Shown piece by piece: positions 21,543 to 33,077 of a DNA stretch of 64,000 nt (position 1 is its first letter; each line of letters starts with the position of its first letter). A program made the translations under genes and the position numbers. The notes beneath the pieces were generated by a model. The model was not told the DNA's origin. It saw only the letters and a program-made list of their open reading frames with translations, and searched no databases. The stretch spans positions 11,866,648-11,930,647 of the forward strand of contig CM043969.1 in NCBI GenBank assembly GCA_014529385.2. The letters run 5' to 3'. The stretch is from Adiantum capillus-veneris. Lineage: Eukaryota > Streptophyta > Polypodiopsida > Polypodiales > Pteridaceae.

Positions 21543-24357
21543 CTAGAGCCTCCAGTGCCCTGTCTCAAGAGCTGCTGGGTTAGGGTCTATGACGCAAGTC
21601 CTCCCACAGATGCCCACAACACGGATCCTCTGGAAGCAACACTCTGCTACCCGCGGGGCCTCTACTGCAACTCGTTGTAATCGTCCCCCACCCTGAAGCT
21701 CGAAGAACAGGGTTGGGACAGTCTCTGAACAGGCCGTGACTGAGATGAGAACCTTCAGTCGTGTGAAGGCTCCCATCCATTGGGGTGCTGCTGGCTCGAG
21801 AGGTGTGAGCCACTCAGCGGGAACTGACTCTGAGATGTCCTGACACATGCTCTGAACCCCTCTCATGCCCTGTAGCTGGACAGCCTGTACCTCCTCTGAC
21901 AGACCTGTGAACTCTAGCCAGTCACCTAGAGAGCGCGCTGGACCTGCTGCCATGGGACCCCAAGAAACATGAGGCCTACTCCCAACCAAGTGGCCTCTCT
22001 GGGTGCTAACCATGGGGTTCCAGACGAGGGGCTGCCGTAGGCGCTCCTCCGTGCATGTCGGCTGTCTCTGCTCTAGGCCACGCCGTAAGAGCTCCCAAGA
22101 ACGAAGCAAACTCACAGCGAATCGGTCCTCCAGTCTCCTGCTCAAACCAACTTGGCGCAACTCTGTGAAGATCCATCTGGTCGAAAGTTGCCAAGGCCTC
22201 CTGACTGAGGCACCTTGGCACGAAGCCTCTGCAGCAAGAACTCCTTCCAGGGCTCCTCGACTGGAAGAAGTCCTCTGATGACGAACTTCCCAAGAAGGGC
22301 TCTGCTCTGTTGTGCTGGATCAATGATCCCAAGCCCTCCCTGAGAGCAAGGGAGTGTGATGACCGACCAAGCCACCTTGGCTCGGGCAATCTGAGTGTCG
22401 CGTCCTGAACAAAGGAAGTTCCTGATTAGCCTCTCTACCTCGCTGATACAAGAACTCGAGAAGATCCAGCAAGAAGTGATGTACCACATAGTTGCCAACA
22501 ACACCTGGTTGGCAACTACTACTCTACCAGCCAGCGAAAGTCGTGTTGAGCTCCAATGTAACAGATTTCTCCTGATAGACAGGAGAAGAGGAGCAATCTG
22601 CTGCTCGGGAGACAAGTCCAAACCAATCTGACAACCCAAGTACCGAACTGCAGTCCCTGGAGGAATCCACCTGTAACCCTCTCCTAGCATCCAATCTGGC
22701 ACAGGAGCACTGCCAACCAAGAAAGACACTGTCTTTCTCCAGTTGATAAGTGCGCCCGATGCGCAGCAGAAGGTCTCCAAAGCCTGCTGACATTTGTGTA
22801 GATTGGCCTCCTGGCCCTCTAAGTACAAGGCTGAGTCGTCGGCAAACTCAGCGTCCAGAAGCTCATGTCCCCGTATAGGGACTGCTAAGCCCCTCAGACC
22901 AACGTGCTGCGACACCAAAAATCTGCTCATCGCCTCCGCATAGAACAGAAAGAGAAAGAGGGCAAGAGGACAACCCTGTCTGACCAATCGTGTGAGCATG
23001 AAGCGCTCACCTCTACCTCTTGCCAAAAGCACCTGACTGTGAGCCTGTCTGTACAAAGCTGACACCCCTCTGATCAAGCATCTGAGAAGCCCATCCTGCG
23101 AAGCGTGCCCTCTAGAAAGTCCCAGTCAACTCTGTCGTATGCCTTCTCAAAATCGAGAAGAAGAATCACAAGGTCCTCCCCACGGAGCCGTGCCAAGGCA
23201 GAAGCCTCCCAGACAGTGAAGATGTTGTCAAGGATACTGCGTTCCTTGACAAAACCTGTCTGAGTCCCATGTATAAGGCTCTCCAAAAGTGACTGAATCC
23301 TCAAACTCAGAGCCTTGGCAAGAATTTTGTAGGCTGAGTTGAGGATGGTGATGGGGCGCCACTGTCGAATCTCATCCAAGGAGCCACCCTCCTTTGGAAT
23401 GAGGTAAATCAGGCGCTCACTCATGCAATCCGGCATTACTCCTGTGTGCAGAATGTACTGAAAGGCACTACATAGATCTGGGCCAAGCAGGTCCCAGTAC
23501 TCCAAGAAGAAGCTGGGAGACAGCCCATCCTCACCTGGACAGCTACCACGAGGGAGGGCCCAAAGAGCCGTGTGCAGCTCCTCAAGCTGAAGAGGCATCT
23601 CTAGCCTCTGGCGCATCTCCTCAGTCACAAGACAAGGCATCTGTGCCCAAACCTGTTCCCTGCATGCACCTTGTCGCTCTGACTGAGGCTCAGCCGACAG
23701 TAGCTCACGATAAAAGTCAGCAGCAACTCCACGCATATCCTCGGGCTCACAAACAACTGATCCATCGGGTCTCCTCAACTGATTGACCTTGGCATGCGAG
23801 TGCCGAGGTCCCACTGTCTCAAAAAAAGCACGTGTCACTCTGTCACCCACCTGAGTCCACTGAGATGCCTGTCGGTGAAAGGCAAACTCATGACGCCTCT
23901 CCTCTGTGCAAGCAAGCTCCTGGCGAGCCTGTTGTAACTGCTCCTCGAACCATGGACTGTCTGGATGCTGCTCCTGCATCCTCTGTAGTGAAGCAATGCC
24001 TCGTCTGAGACGTTGCTCCTCCTCTCTCGCTGTAGCCCGTCGAGCCAGAGACTCCTGAAGAAAAAAGTGGCTAATCTGAGCTAGGCCTAAGGCCACTCTG
24101 TTTGCAGGTAGAGCCTGGCTGTCCATGCCGTCTTTCCAGAGAGCCTCTACCCTCTCTCTGAGTGCTGAGTCCAACAAGACTTGCTCTAGGATGCGGAGCA
24201 TCGTGCTCCCACTCCTCTGCCTGTCTGCCACTGTGAGGATCACTGGTGCATGGTCCGAGAAGGATGTGCCTGCCAGGATGCCCACTGATCCCCCCAAGTC
24301 ACTGAAGTGGTCACTAGTGTAGAAGCGATCTATCCGCGATAGATTCACTCCTCCCAC
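21543..24357 (-). pseudogene. ORF2 of L: linker, RT and post-RT region
   Basis: From 24357 the frame holds the endonuclease end (RIDRFYTSDHF, SFSDHAPVILT), a long E/R/Q-rich linker, then RT: QWRPITILNSAYKI, TGFVKERSILDNIF, ILLLDFEKAYDRVDW. After a frameshift at about 23075 come RLVRQGCPLALFLFLFY, DAEFADDSALYL (F-A-D-D active site), NWRKTVSFLVG and RYLGCQIGLDLS. A second shift near 22150 leads into the AEWLTPLEPAAP region. RT order and motifs are those of the L1 clade. It differs from copy L' by retaining about 28 residues after LDLSP. Confidence 0.92.
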
Positions 24358-24417
24358 TCTGCGGTCCTACCTAGAGAAGGCAAGACTCTTTGGAGGCCTC
24401 ACAAAGCCAGAGTGCTG

Positions 24418-24980
24418 CTATGTATCCGAGACCCTCAAAGTCATACACAACCTCTCCCAAGCTGCTAACTCGACTCCATGCAAAGTAGCATGGCTGCCTC
24501 CAATCCTTTCAGAAGGGTCCTCCAACATGTTTAAGTCCCCTCCTATACACCAATGGTCAGCCTGTGGCAAAGACTCAACAATCTGTGAGCAAAACTCTGC
24601 TCGAGCACTCGCGACATTGGGCACATAGATGTTCAGGAAGCCCACAAGGCCACCCTGAACCTGCATAGTAATCCACTGAGCCCTGCTTGGCACAATAATC
24701 CCTCTGCCCACAATGGCCTGCTGCAATGAGTCCGCAATAGTCATACATACCCCACCCTGGATGCCTCCAGGTCCAAAAGCAGCTGACCAAAAGGTATCAT
24801 ATCGTCCACGCAAAATCTGACCACATCGTCGAATGCAGCTCTTAGACAGATGGTGCTCCTGAAGCATAAGGAGATCAATCTCTCCTCCCACAAGGACGCT
24901 GAAGCTCCTGCCGCAATCGGCCCCGCTGTCGCTGAAACTGGGGCCCACCTAGTCCCTGCACGTTCCACGAGACGATCCTC
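24418..24980 (-). pseudogene. APE-type endonuclease of L ORF2
   Basis: The start is MRI(I/V)SWNVQGLGGPQF by comparison with copy L', placed near 24980. The readable part has LLMLQEHHLSKS (catalytic Glu), GGIQGGVCMTIAD, VGFLNIYVPN and HWCIGGDLNML. It nicks target DNA in functional relatives. It is broken by a frameshift near 24900 and by a stop near 24420. Confidence 0.85.
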
Positions 24981-25333
24981 ATGGGGAGCGAGAGAGAACA
25001 GATGCTGCCGCAGCAGCAAGACGGGCTATCTTCGAGGCTGGCTTGGATAAGGAGTAATCCGCATCCGAGCGTCCTCTAGATAGGTGATACTGTAGTGAGT
25101 GTCTAACCCAAGCCCAAGCAGAGCGAGCCGTGCGTAAAGCAACCTCCTCTGTCCAGGAGTCCTCATGAATGTATACATAGCAAGGCAAACACTGCGTATC
25201 AGCAAAAAAGTACACCACAATGTGCCTACATCCTGCTGAGTCTGGGGGTGTCACTGCAAACTTTGCCAGTGGCCACAGTTTGCAGCAAATCTGTAACTTC
25301 AAGTTCTCCCATGTGGTGAGAGAACTCGAGAAC

Positions 25334-26883
25334 CTATGTATGCAACCATCCCACCACTGAGCCGAGGGACCACTCTGTCTCGGTCCTACCACAGAGGGGG
25401 AAGGAGAAACCAACTGCTGAGTCCAAGGCCTCTGTCCCCCTAGCAGCGAGGAACAAAGCATGGACCTTGAAGCAGGCTGCCTCGTGGTCTGCTGCGGAAT
25501 CGCCGAGAAAGCGAGTGAACTCGTAGTCGAAGAAATCCCAGCGACGTCGGAGGTCAATGCTCGTTAGACCACGAGGGATAGTTGCAAGGGAAGATGTCTG
25601 AATCTGCAGAGGGGGCCACAAGAAGGGCTGACCCTCTCTCGCTAGGCGACTCGTGGCAATGGCGCTGCCAAGAGATCTCCTAGCCACCGACGAGGGACCA
25701 GTCTCCTGAGTTGATTGTGGAACTGGAGCAGGAGGGGGGGGAGAAGGAGTTGGGGGGGGCGGAGGGGAGGAAGAGCAGGGTGGGGCGACAGAGGTAGAGG
25801 GGCGAGGTGGGGAGTGGACGGGAGCAGAAGGCGGGGGGGAGGAAGAGGAGGAGGAGGGGAACTCTGAAGGGGGGGTGGCTAGCGAGGGTGAAGCGGAGGT
25901 GGAGGCTTGCATAGGGGGCTCCTCCTTCTCAAGAGGACCAAAGCGGTTCCCCGTGGGAACCCACTGCTGCTGAGTAGGCACCTGAGGGCCACTCTGAGTG
26001 CGAGGCTGTCGCTGTGGCCCCTGGCGTCGGCGGCCACGGGCCTGCTGCCACCCCTCCTCCGCTGGATCCCCAGGCTTGGAGGGTGACTCTAAATCTGTGC
26101 GCTGTGCCGTTGGCTGTGGCTGCAGCCCAGCCTTGGCAGGCTCGGGCTGAGGCTGAGATGCAGGTCGTGGCCTCCTCTGTGGACAGGCCTTCGCTAGGTG
26201 GCCCATCTGTGTGCAAATGAAGCACTGGTTCGGGAGACCTGAGTACTCCACACCCTGTCTAAACCAACCCCCACTCACCCGAGGTAGAAGGATGACCTTC
26301 GGGAGCGTTTGGGTATCTCTGACCAAAACTCGAACTGAGGGGATGCCAGCCGCCTTGGCAGCTACTGATGCTGCCGTACGAGGTGTCTCTAGGACAGTCC
26401 CGATGGCGGAGCCAATCCTGGAGAGAAGTGGTAGGTACTCCCTCCGTAAACCCGGAAAGCAGACTGAGATGGGGATGTCTGTTTCCTCTACTAACACATC
26501 CGAAGTTGGGTCAAAACCATGTCGCCACTGTCGAAAGTGGGCGCGTGATGCTCGGATGGCCAGAGGACTCATAGCTATGACCTTGGAAGCCATCTCGGAG
26601 GTCTCGAACTCGATCTGGTAGTACCCCTGTCCGAGAATCTGGACATCCAAGATCTTGCCCACCTCTACGAGAAGGCGGGCCTGGAGAAGGTTTCGCAGCT
26701 CTCCTTTGCTAGGACGGGTGCTGAGAATTTTGCAGACGACCTAAGTCGCCTGCAAACGCTCAACCTCAGCGGCAAGGCTCGCTTGCTCTGTCGCGGCGAT
26801 AGAGCAAGTCGAATGGTGGGCTCACCAGGGTCGGGCGAGGGGGCTTCGGATGAGTCCCTCTGTGGCGGAGCTGGAGCCTCCAT
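25334..26883 (-). pseudogene. ORF1 of L (CCHC nucleic-acid-binding protein)
   Basis: The natural start is ATG at 26883 (MEAPAPPQRD), as in copy L'. A frameshift after LALSP moves the reading to 26662-25334. Domains in order: a DUF4283/RRM-like segment (GKILDVQILGQGYYQIEFE, SRAHFRQWRHGFDP), a CFICTQMGHLAKACP knuckle (CX2CX4HX4C, about 26225-26180), then a long Pro/Ser/Gln-rich tail. This architecture is standard for plant L1 ORF1, the RNA chaperone of the RNP. Confidence 0.9.
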
Positions 26884-27210
26884 CTGTGTCTAGTGCTGTG
26901 GCGAAGAAACGGACTGTGAAGAGAAACTGCAACCGAGCACGCCGAGCACTGTCCGAAGAAACAGTGATGCCGAGCCAAGTGCAGGAACCTTCTAGAATGA
27001 CGAAGACCGGGGGGGGGAGGGGGGGGGGGGGAGAGGATAAGGCAGAGAACTAGAATTCAGAGGGCAACGGGGGGCAGCGCGAGGTGGGGGCTGATGCGTG
27101 CAGGCGGGCGGGCTGGGCTGGGCAGGAGCGCGCAATGGCAGGCAGGGGAGGAGAGGCAGCACGACGGGGGGGGGGGGGGGGGGGGGACGAGCAGCAGTAG
27201 CGAGCTTGTG
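26884..27210 (-). promoter_or_regulatory. C-rich 5' UTR of L, with long G-runs on the + strand
   Basis: On the + strand there are G-runs at 27008-27033 (with one A) and 27168-27186, plus many GGGG words. On the element sense strand these are C-runs. The long Pro-rich frame here is a by-product of the repeat. The same arrangement occurs in copy L' (52320-52570), so it belongs to the element's promoter region. Confidence 0.75.
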
Positions 27211-27229
27211 AACCGCTCTCTTGTACTTT
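27211..27229 (+). repeat. Right target-site duplication of L1 copy L
   Basis: Identical to 20177-20195; the G2 LTR resumes directly after it. Confidence 0.93.
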
Positions 27230-27409
27230 GATGATTGATTAATACAAAAAGAAATACCGAAAGGGGCGCCAGTCTTTGGGGCCAATATCTCTAGGCACGG
27301 AACTCCGCCGGGCCAGTGCAAATCTATTGTGATCTGTGAATTGTTTTGAAGTGGTTATTTGGTGCTGTCGCGATTGATTCTTGACTTGGAGTGTCCAAGT
27401 CTGTTACAG

Positions 27410-27421
27410 TGGTATCAGAGC
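27410..27421 (+). promoter_or_regulatory. Primer binding site of G2
   Basis: TGGTATCAGAGC follows the LTR end (27408) by one G and matches the plant initiator tRNA-Met 3' end. Confidence 0.92.
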
Positions 27422-27478
27422 ACGGCCGATTTCTCTTCTACGAGAAATCCGATCCCCAATTTTTTTTCCGCGGCACCT

Positions 27479-28507
27479 ATGGCTTCACGCAAGGATCAGT
27501 CGACTCCCTCTGCATGTGGAGATGCGGGCAGGGATCACAACAAAGATTCTGGCAGAGAGTATGGCCCGCCTCGGCCTACTCAGGCGGAGCGGCGAGAGAT
27601 GGAGCGTCGCCAGTTGATCGGCGATGCAATGAAGATGATGCTCAATTTTGTCAAGGACCCAAAATTTGCAAAATATATGAGCGAGACTTCTTTTCAAGAA
27701 GTGCACGAGCAGTGGCGGAAAACCAGTACACCCACTCTCAAGAAACCTTCTGCTCACAAGGAATATTTAGAGAAGGAATTAGAAGAGGTGGTTGATGCAC
27801 GGATTGCTCAGCTTTTTGACGCGCAAAAGAAAGCCAAAAAGCACGGCAAAAAGCAGAAGAAAAGCACTGACTGCCCGGGATATTTGGGTCGTCAATCGAC
27901 TTTTGACAAGGCAAAGAAGGCTACATCTCGCCCAGAGACTGACAGTTCTACTGAGGAGTCGTCTACAGACAGCTCAGATTCCGATGACGGAAACTTTTAT
28001 GCGAACAAGAAGAATTTTTACAAAGCCAACCAGTATGACCTTCTCGAAGACAAAAGCAAAAAAGTCAGAGAGTTTAAGGAAGGTGGCCACTCCATCAAGT
28101 TTGATACCTTCTCACGATACTCAGATGCTTCGAAGGCTTTGTCTTTTATACAGCAGTTTGACATCGGTTTCGCGGGAGGACGCGATTCAGAGCACTGCAA
28201 GATTCGGAGAGCTGCCTCTTACTCTAAGGGGAATGCTCGTACTTGGTGGTCCACGTTTCTTTTAAACAAGACTGCACCAGTTAAATGGCTAAAATTTAAG
28301 AAGCTTTTTATTTCTTCTTGGTTGACGCAAGAATATGAACGAGACATACGAGTTGCTTGGAACCATCTTCGGATGACCAAGAAAGATACAATCAATGCTT
28401 ACTGTGAAAGATTCTGGAGCTCTTATCTACCTGCCTCTTCATTCAAGAAGATCTCGTTCAGAGAACAGATTGAGCGGTTTACCTTGGGTCTACCTACAGA
28501 GATCTGA
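27479..28507 (+). CDS. gag of G2 (342 aa)
   Basis: The ATG at 27479 is chosen because it is the first in the leader and matches the G1 gag start. The N-terminus is charged and disordered. A Lys-rich and Ser/Asp-rich linker (about residues 120-165) follows. The capsid-like gag domain (about residues 185-340) has KFDTFSRYSDASKALSF, GNARTWWSTFL, WLKFKKLFISSWL and FWSSYLPASSF. TGA is at 28505. It lacks about 60 residues of Ser/Lys repeat that G1 has. The zinc knuckle is downstream in another frame, so the original gag was longer. It assembles the particle in intact elements. Confidence 0.85.
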   Translation: MASRKDQSTPSACGDAGRDHNKDSGREYGPPRPTQAERREMERRQLIGDAMKMMLNFVKDPKFAKYMSETSFQEVHEQWRKTSTPTLKKPSAHKEYLEKELEEVVDARIAQLFDAQKKAKKHGKKQKKSTDCPGYLGRQSTFDKAKKATSRPETDSSTEESSTDSSDSDDGNFYANKKNFYKANQYDLLEDKSKKVREFKEGGHSIKFDTFSRYSDASKALSFIQQFDIGFAGGRDSEHCKIRRAASYSKGNARTWWSTFLLNKTAPVKWLKFKKLFISSWLTQEYERDIRVAWNHLRMTKKDTINAYCERFWSSYLPASSFKKISFREQIERFTLGLPTEI

Positions 28508-28640
28508 GATCATTGCTTGGAACAGAAGTCAACTTCTATTTAGGAGTTGATGAGTCATGCGAAGCGGGGCTTTGCCATTCACTATGGCAGTTTGACCTAC
28601 CCCACAGATGAGGCCATGACACAACGAGCCGAATAGACTT

Positions 28641-28874
28641 TTGGGAATGAAAGTAGAAAGAAAAAGAGCAACCCAGAGAAAAAAGGATGCACGACCCAAG
28701 CTTACTTCTGAGGAGAGAGCTCGCTTCATTAGAGAGGGGAAGTGCTTTGGATGCGGGAAACAGGGACATATCTCCGCGAAGTGCCCTAAAAAGGCACAGA
28801 AAGAACAGAATGATAAAGACGACAGGCCTGAGAGTTCGAGAGCAGCTGAGGAACGTGGTAGAAAAGGCAAATAG
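28641..28874 (+). pseudogene. Zinc-knuckle part of G2 gag
   Basis: ECFGCGKQGHISAKCPKK-type CX2CX4HX4C knuckle (CFGCGKQGHISAKC) in a Lys-rich context, out of frame with gag because of stops and a shift at 28507-28640. It binds the genomic RNA in intact elements. Confidence 0.85.
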
Positions 28875-28899
28875 AAAAGCATAACTGATACCACATGGC

Positions 28900-29330
28900 G
28901 TGGGATCTGCACCGAATCTAATGAATGAAAGTACAAACTTTGCCGCTTTTGGGGCAAAGTGAAGGAACAAGAAGCTCTTTTGAAGGAGCCAAGGCCAACT
29001 TCTTTTCACTTGGAATTGGCGGCTCGATTTGGAATTATGCCCGACAGACTGATGCCACAGGCGGAGGTAGTTCGACTGGCACCTGGATGGGATGTTGCCA
29101 TTACACTGAGCATTGGCAAACTTCGTTTGCAATGACAGGGGTGTTCAGGGCACGCGAGTGACGTTCTACTCAGGATCCCTTGGTACCACAAGAACTACGC
29201 CGTGGTTGACTATCGGGCCGAGAAAGCGACTTTGATAAATGAAGGGCTTAGAGATTGAACTTGATGAACTTCAGTGTCTTACTCATTCTTTTGGGAGATA
29301 ACTGAACGATGAATAAAGGTTGAATATGTT
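28900..29330 (+). pseudogene. Protease-region remnant of G2
   Basis: Only the second half of an aspartic protease is apparent across frames: an LELAARFGIMPDRLM-like stretch, then a VLLGIPWYHQNYAVVDY-like end near 29160-29210. The active-site DSG loop is not seen and seems lost to a small deletion; G1 shows the same lack. Confidence 0.55.
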
Positions 29331-29378
29331 TTGACCTGATCAAAAGAACGCCAAGATTTTTCTTCACACTCATGCCGA

Positions 29379-30641
29379 TTGCTTTTTAGAGGGCTTGAAG
29401 ATCAAACCATTGATCTGAACCGGCCACCTTACCGTGTGAGCCGAGTACAGATTGAGAAGATTATGAACCAAGTGAAAGACGTCCTGGAAAAGGGTCTTGT
29501 CCAGCATGGTACTTCACCGTACTGCTCTCCACTGTTGTTGGATTTGAAGAAAGACGGATCTTGGAGAATGTGCATCGATTATAGAGCTCTCAACAAAATC
29601 ACCATCAAGAATAGATTTCCGATTCCTAGGATCGATGATATACTCGACAGGTTACAGGGATCCTTATGCTTTAGCAGGATTGACTTGAAGAGTGGATATG
29701 ATCAGATCAGGATAGCGCCGGGAGACGTCTACAAGACAGCTTTTCGGACGACTTTTGGGTTATTTGAGTTTTTGGTGATGCCTTTTGGCTTAACCAATGC
29801 CACAGCGACATTTAACCGGATGATGGACATGATTTTTCGAGAGTACAGGCTATTTGTTGGCACTTTCTTTGACGACATCATTGTTTTCTCCAAGAATGAG
29901 GCAAAACACAGAGATCATCTGCTTCAGGTCTTTCAGGCATTACGAGATCACAAGTTAGTGATTAATGCAAAGAAAACTGAATGTTGCCTACCAGAGATAC
30001 GCTTTGTGGGACACTTTGTCTCAGTAGTAGCAGGAGTGCAAATGGATCCGGCCAAGATAGACACTACCTGTGATTGGCCCGATTTGAAGAATATCCATGC
30101 AGTTGAAAGCTTCTTGGGACTGGGTTCGTACTACAGACGGTTCATACGAAACTTTGCAGAGGTTGCTTCCCCTTTGCATATCTTGACACAGAAAGGAGTA
30201 CCTTTCTTGTGGGGACCCACAGAGGTGACTGCCTTTCAGACATTGAAAGAGAAATTGACTACAGGACCTATTTTGACTTTGCCGGACTTGCAGAAGTCAT
30301 TTGAAGTATATTGTGATGCTTGTGGTCATAGTCTGGGTGAGGTCTTGATGCAAGAAGGCCATGTCATAGCTTACGAGAGCCGTTTGTTCTCTAGGCCGGA
30401 CATGACAACACAGATTTACGAGAAAGAGCGTTTGGTGGTTATCTATGCTCTTACTCAGTGGCTCAGAGCAATTTTACTGTCTTTACAGACCATCAGAGTT
30501 TGCACTACTTCTTGCCACAGAAGCAGCTTTCGAAAAAGTAGATACGGTGGGCGAACATCTTGTCACAGTTTTACTTCCAGATTGTCCATGTACAGGGACA
30601 GAAGAATGTGGTGGCAAATGGTTTGTCTCGGAAGCCGTTAG
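29379..30641 (+). pseudogene. RT and RNase H of G2 (420 codons open)
   Basis: The open frame covers RT: SPYCSPLLLDLKKDGSWRMC, DYRALNKITIKN, FSRIDLKSGYDQIR, FGLFEFLVMPFGLTNA and VGTFFDDIIVFSKN with the FFDD active site. It continues through FLGLGSYYRRF and RNase H (FEVYCDACGHSLGEVLM, VIAYESRLFSRPD). Near residue 365 the frame shifts and the last part is out of frame. It is the longest intact pol stretch of the G1/G2 family here. Confidence 0.92.
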
Positions 30642-30647
30642 TTCTGG

Positions 30648-31339
30648 CTATTTCCGTGATACATCATAGGAGCTTCGAGGATATGGTCGATCAGTATGCC
30701 ACAGATACAGATTTTTGCAGATATTTTCACACGGATACGGGATGGGGAGACAGTAGGTCGATACTCCCTTCGGGAAGGCTACTTGATGAGAAAGACTATG
30801 TTGTGCGTTACACAGCGGTTGAGGGAAAAGGTTATAACTGAATGCCACTGTCCACTTTTTATGGGTCACCGCGTCATTGCTACCACCATGAAGGGGGTAG
30901 AGAGAGACTTCTTTTGGCCGAGACTCAAAAAGGATGTGGAAGAGTTTGTGCGCAGTATGCCAGAAGGTCACGTTTGACAGGCATAAGGCACAGGGATTGT
31001 TATAGCCTTTACCCATACCCACCCGCCCCTGGGAAAATATTGAAATGGATTTCATTTTTGATCTCACGAGAACACAGAATGATCACGATGATTTTCCGAT
31101 TACATGGCACATCTGAGACGATTGTCTCCGACAGAGATCCCATATTTATGAGTTTGTTTTGGAAGGCAATTTGGGAGAACATTGGCACGCAGTTGCAGTT
31201 CTCGTCATCGTTCCACTTGCAGACTGACGGGCAATTTGAGATTGCAAATTCAATGATTTTAGATTTATTGAAGTCTTGTATTTCGGAGATTGTTGAAAGT
31301 GCTGCGAAGGTTCCATCCTTCCTGAGCATGAAAGATTAG
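30648..31339 (+). pseudogene. Integrase of G2, with internal deletion
   Basis: The H2C2 part reads ECHCPLFMGHRVIATTMKG.ERDFFWP, but the Cys pair is lost to a small deletion near 30955. The core keeps HGTSETIVSDRDPIF (second Asp) and a TDGQFEIANS segment (Glu). About 45 residues between the first and second Asp present in G1 are missing near 31055-31085, including the helix after FISVNK. It cannot be functional. Confidence 0.85.
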
Positions 31340-31369
31340 ATATTTGAAGCTGATGAATATTCGCGAGAT

Positions 31370-31915
31370 TTGGATACGGCTTTTGCCAAGGTTCGCGAGA
31401 CTTTGCACGAGTCTCAAGAACGACAGAAAAAGGCAGTGGATCGCCATCGTCGTGACTTGAAATTGAAGGAGGATGATTGGGAGCTCTTACGTTTTGAGAA
31501 AGCACGCCTACGAAAGAAAAAGGGAAAGGAGAGGCTTTTTCCAAAGCTTAGTATGCGATACTACAGACCTTTCCAGATCACTGACAAGATAAATGATGTC
31601 TTCTTCCGATTGAAACTGCCAGATACTTGGGGGATTCACAATGCATTGCATGTGAGTCTCTTGAAACGTGTTAAGGGTGATGTGCCTAATGATGGGGAGC
31701 CTGATGAGCAACCCGAAGTGGAAGAAAACGAGGAGATCCTTGTTCCTGAACAGATTTTGGCACATAAGATACGAAGAAAGGTAAAGTCCGAAGGCGGTTC
31801 TTGGTTACGTTCAAGAACTTTCCTGCATTTGATACGAAGTGGATGGAGGAGGAGGACCTAGCAGATACTCCTCGGATTGTGAAACTTTACCTCGATGCTT
31901 TTGGTTTAGCATAGT
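31370..31915 (+). pseudogene. Integrase C-terminus and chromodomain of G2
   Basis: The open frame to 31861 has DRHRRDLKLKEDDW, GPFQITDKINDVFFRLKLP and [13 protein letters not shown], then an acidic linker. The chromodomain-like end (LV.F.KNFP.FDTKWMEEEDL) is read in a shifted frame at about 31790-31910. It matches G1 closely. Confidence 0.82.
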
Positions 31916-32489
31916 CTACTCCAAATGGAACCCATAATTCAGCTTGGCCGGAGATCTAGTGCAGTGGGATGCACAAGAGGGGAGTCACTCCACTCCTTTG
32001 TCAACAGATGCCTTGATTTTGATACTAAAGTCATTGATGTCTCTTTGAGCTTCAGGGATACTGAGAGCTGACAGTATTCTACTGGATGACTTTATGAAAT
32101 GGAATTCCTGATAATGATACTGATTTGTTTCTTCACTTCTTTTGAGTGTAGGAACTGATAGACGAAATGACTGCAGCATTTGGTCTACTTGATCTCAAAT
32201 AGACATGGTTGCAATAGGGGTTAGTCAATCGGACATCAATTAGGTCCCGATTGGACCTAGATCTGATTGCTAGCTACATTGCCGATAAATCATGGTCTAA
32301 GATCCGAATGAATGTTGAATGTCATGTGATGTCTGGTGATGTCCTGTGATGTCGTGTGATGTGACTGTGGATTTTGTACATGTGCTAGATGTGTGTTCCT
32401 AGTACGTAGGTACTAACAGTCAGTGTCTGCTAAGACGGTTTATGGCTTTTGTCTGTTTTGCAGGCGTAATCGTGGTCGATTACAATGCT
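31916..32489 (+). other. 3' untranslated region of G2
   Basis: Noncoding, matching G1 16839-17390 in reverse. It includes repeated GATGTCxxGTGATGT words near 32320-32365. Confidence 0.8.
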
Positions 32490-32504
32490 TTCAAGAGGGG
32501 GGTA
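32490..32504 (+). promoter_or_regulatory. Polypurine tract of G2
   Basis: TTCAAGAGGGGGGTA directly precedes the 3' LTR start at 32505; it is the primer for plus-strand synthesis in this family. Confidence 0.88.
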
Positions 32505-33072
32505 TGTCACAAAGTGATGACGTTGCTGCGGACAGCAGAAACCCTAATTTTTGCCAGAAACCCTAAAATTGTTGCAAACCCTAATTTCTTCCAAAAACCC
32601 TTTTTTCGGGAAATCACGGAGGTGAGTTTTTTTTTAAATTTTATTTTTATAGTAATGAGCGACGCGAATATTGCTTTTTCTCTACGCAATGAGAAAGAGA
32701 GAGAGAATGCTTTTGCTTTCAAGTTTTGACTCTCTGTGACAGAGAGAGAGAGCAGTTGCTTTTGATTTGAAGCTTTTGGGGCTCTGCTTTTTGGCATCCC
32801 TTGTAACCTTTAAATTAGTGGTGAGGGCCTCACTTCTCAGAGCATCTGGACGCAGAGTCTGAGAGTGAAACCCTACACGCTCTCTTGTACTTTGATGATT
32901 GATTAATACAAAAAGAAATACCGAAAGGGGCGCCAGTCTTTGGGGCCAATATCTCTAGGCATGGAACTCCGCCGGGCTAGTGCAAATCTATTTTGATCTG
33001 TGAATTGTTTTGAAGTGGTTATTTGGTGCCGTTGCGATTGATTCTTGACTTGGAGTGTCCAAGTTTGTTACA
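32505..33072 (+). repeat. 3' LTR of G2 (568 bp)
   Basis: Runs from TGTCACAAAGTG to TTGTTACA, followed by the GCACG duplication. It contains three AAACCCTAA-type motifs (about 32539-32585), a short GA/TC region and the shared AAAGAAATACCGAAAG block near 32910. Confidence 0.95.
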
Positions 33073-33077
33073 GCACG
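33073..33077 (+). repeat. Target-site duplication GCACG, right of G2
   Basis: Identical to 19858-19862; the G1 RT sequence resumes here. Confidence 0.92.

Larger units (their letters stand above)
20196..27210 (-). mobile_element. Near-complete L1 LINE copy L, innermost layer
   Basis: Reading on the minus strand: a C-rich 5' UTR (27210-26884), ORF1 with a CCHC knuckle (26883-25334), ORF2 with endonuclease, RT and zf-RVT (24964-20340), a 3' UTR and a T-run (about 20194-20204, the poly(A) complement). A perfect 19-bp duplication flanks it. It is the youngest visible event in this nest. ORF1 and ORF2 carry frameshifts and ORF2 has a 296-bp tandem duplication, so it is not competent as it stands. 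Confidence 0.93.
19863..27408 (+). repeat. 5' LTR of G2, split by the L1 insertion
   Basis: Segments 19863-20195 and 27230-27408 together make about 512 bp. The LTR runs from TGTCACAACG to CTGTTACA. The 3' LTR is longer (568 bp), largely because it has three AAACCCTAA-type motifs where this copy has one. Confidence 0.93.
19863..33072 (+). mobile_element. Chromovirus (Ty3/Gypsy) G2, nested in G1
   Basis: G2 has a 5' LTR (19863-20195 plus 27230-27408, split by a LINE), a primer binding site at 27410, gag, zinc knuckle, protease remnant, RT, RNase H, integrase remnant, chromodomain remnant, a polypurine tract at 32490-32504 and a 3' LTR at 32505-33072. GCACG duplications flank it. It is the same family as G1 in the opposite orientation. 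Frameshifts and an integrase deletion make it defective. Confidence 0.95.

Noticed and set aside
26992-27321. Open frame across the 5' end of L
   Set aside because: It crosses the junction between L and the G2 LTR and reads through G-runs, so it is not a gene.
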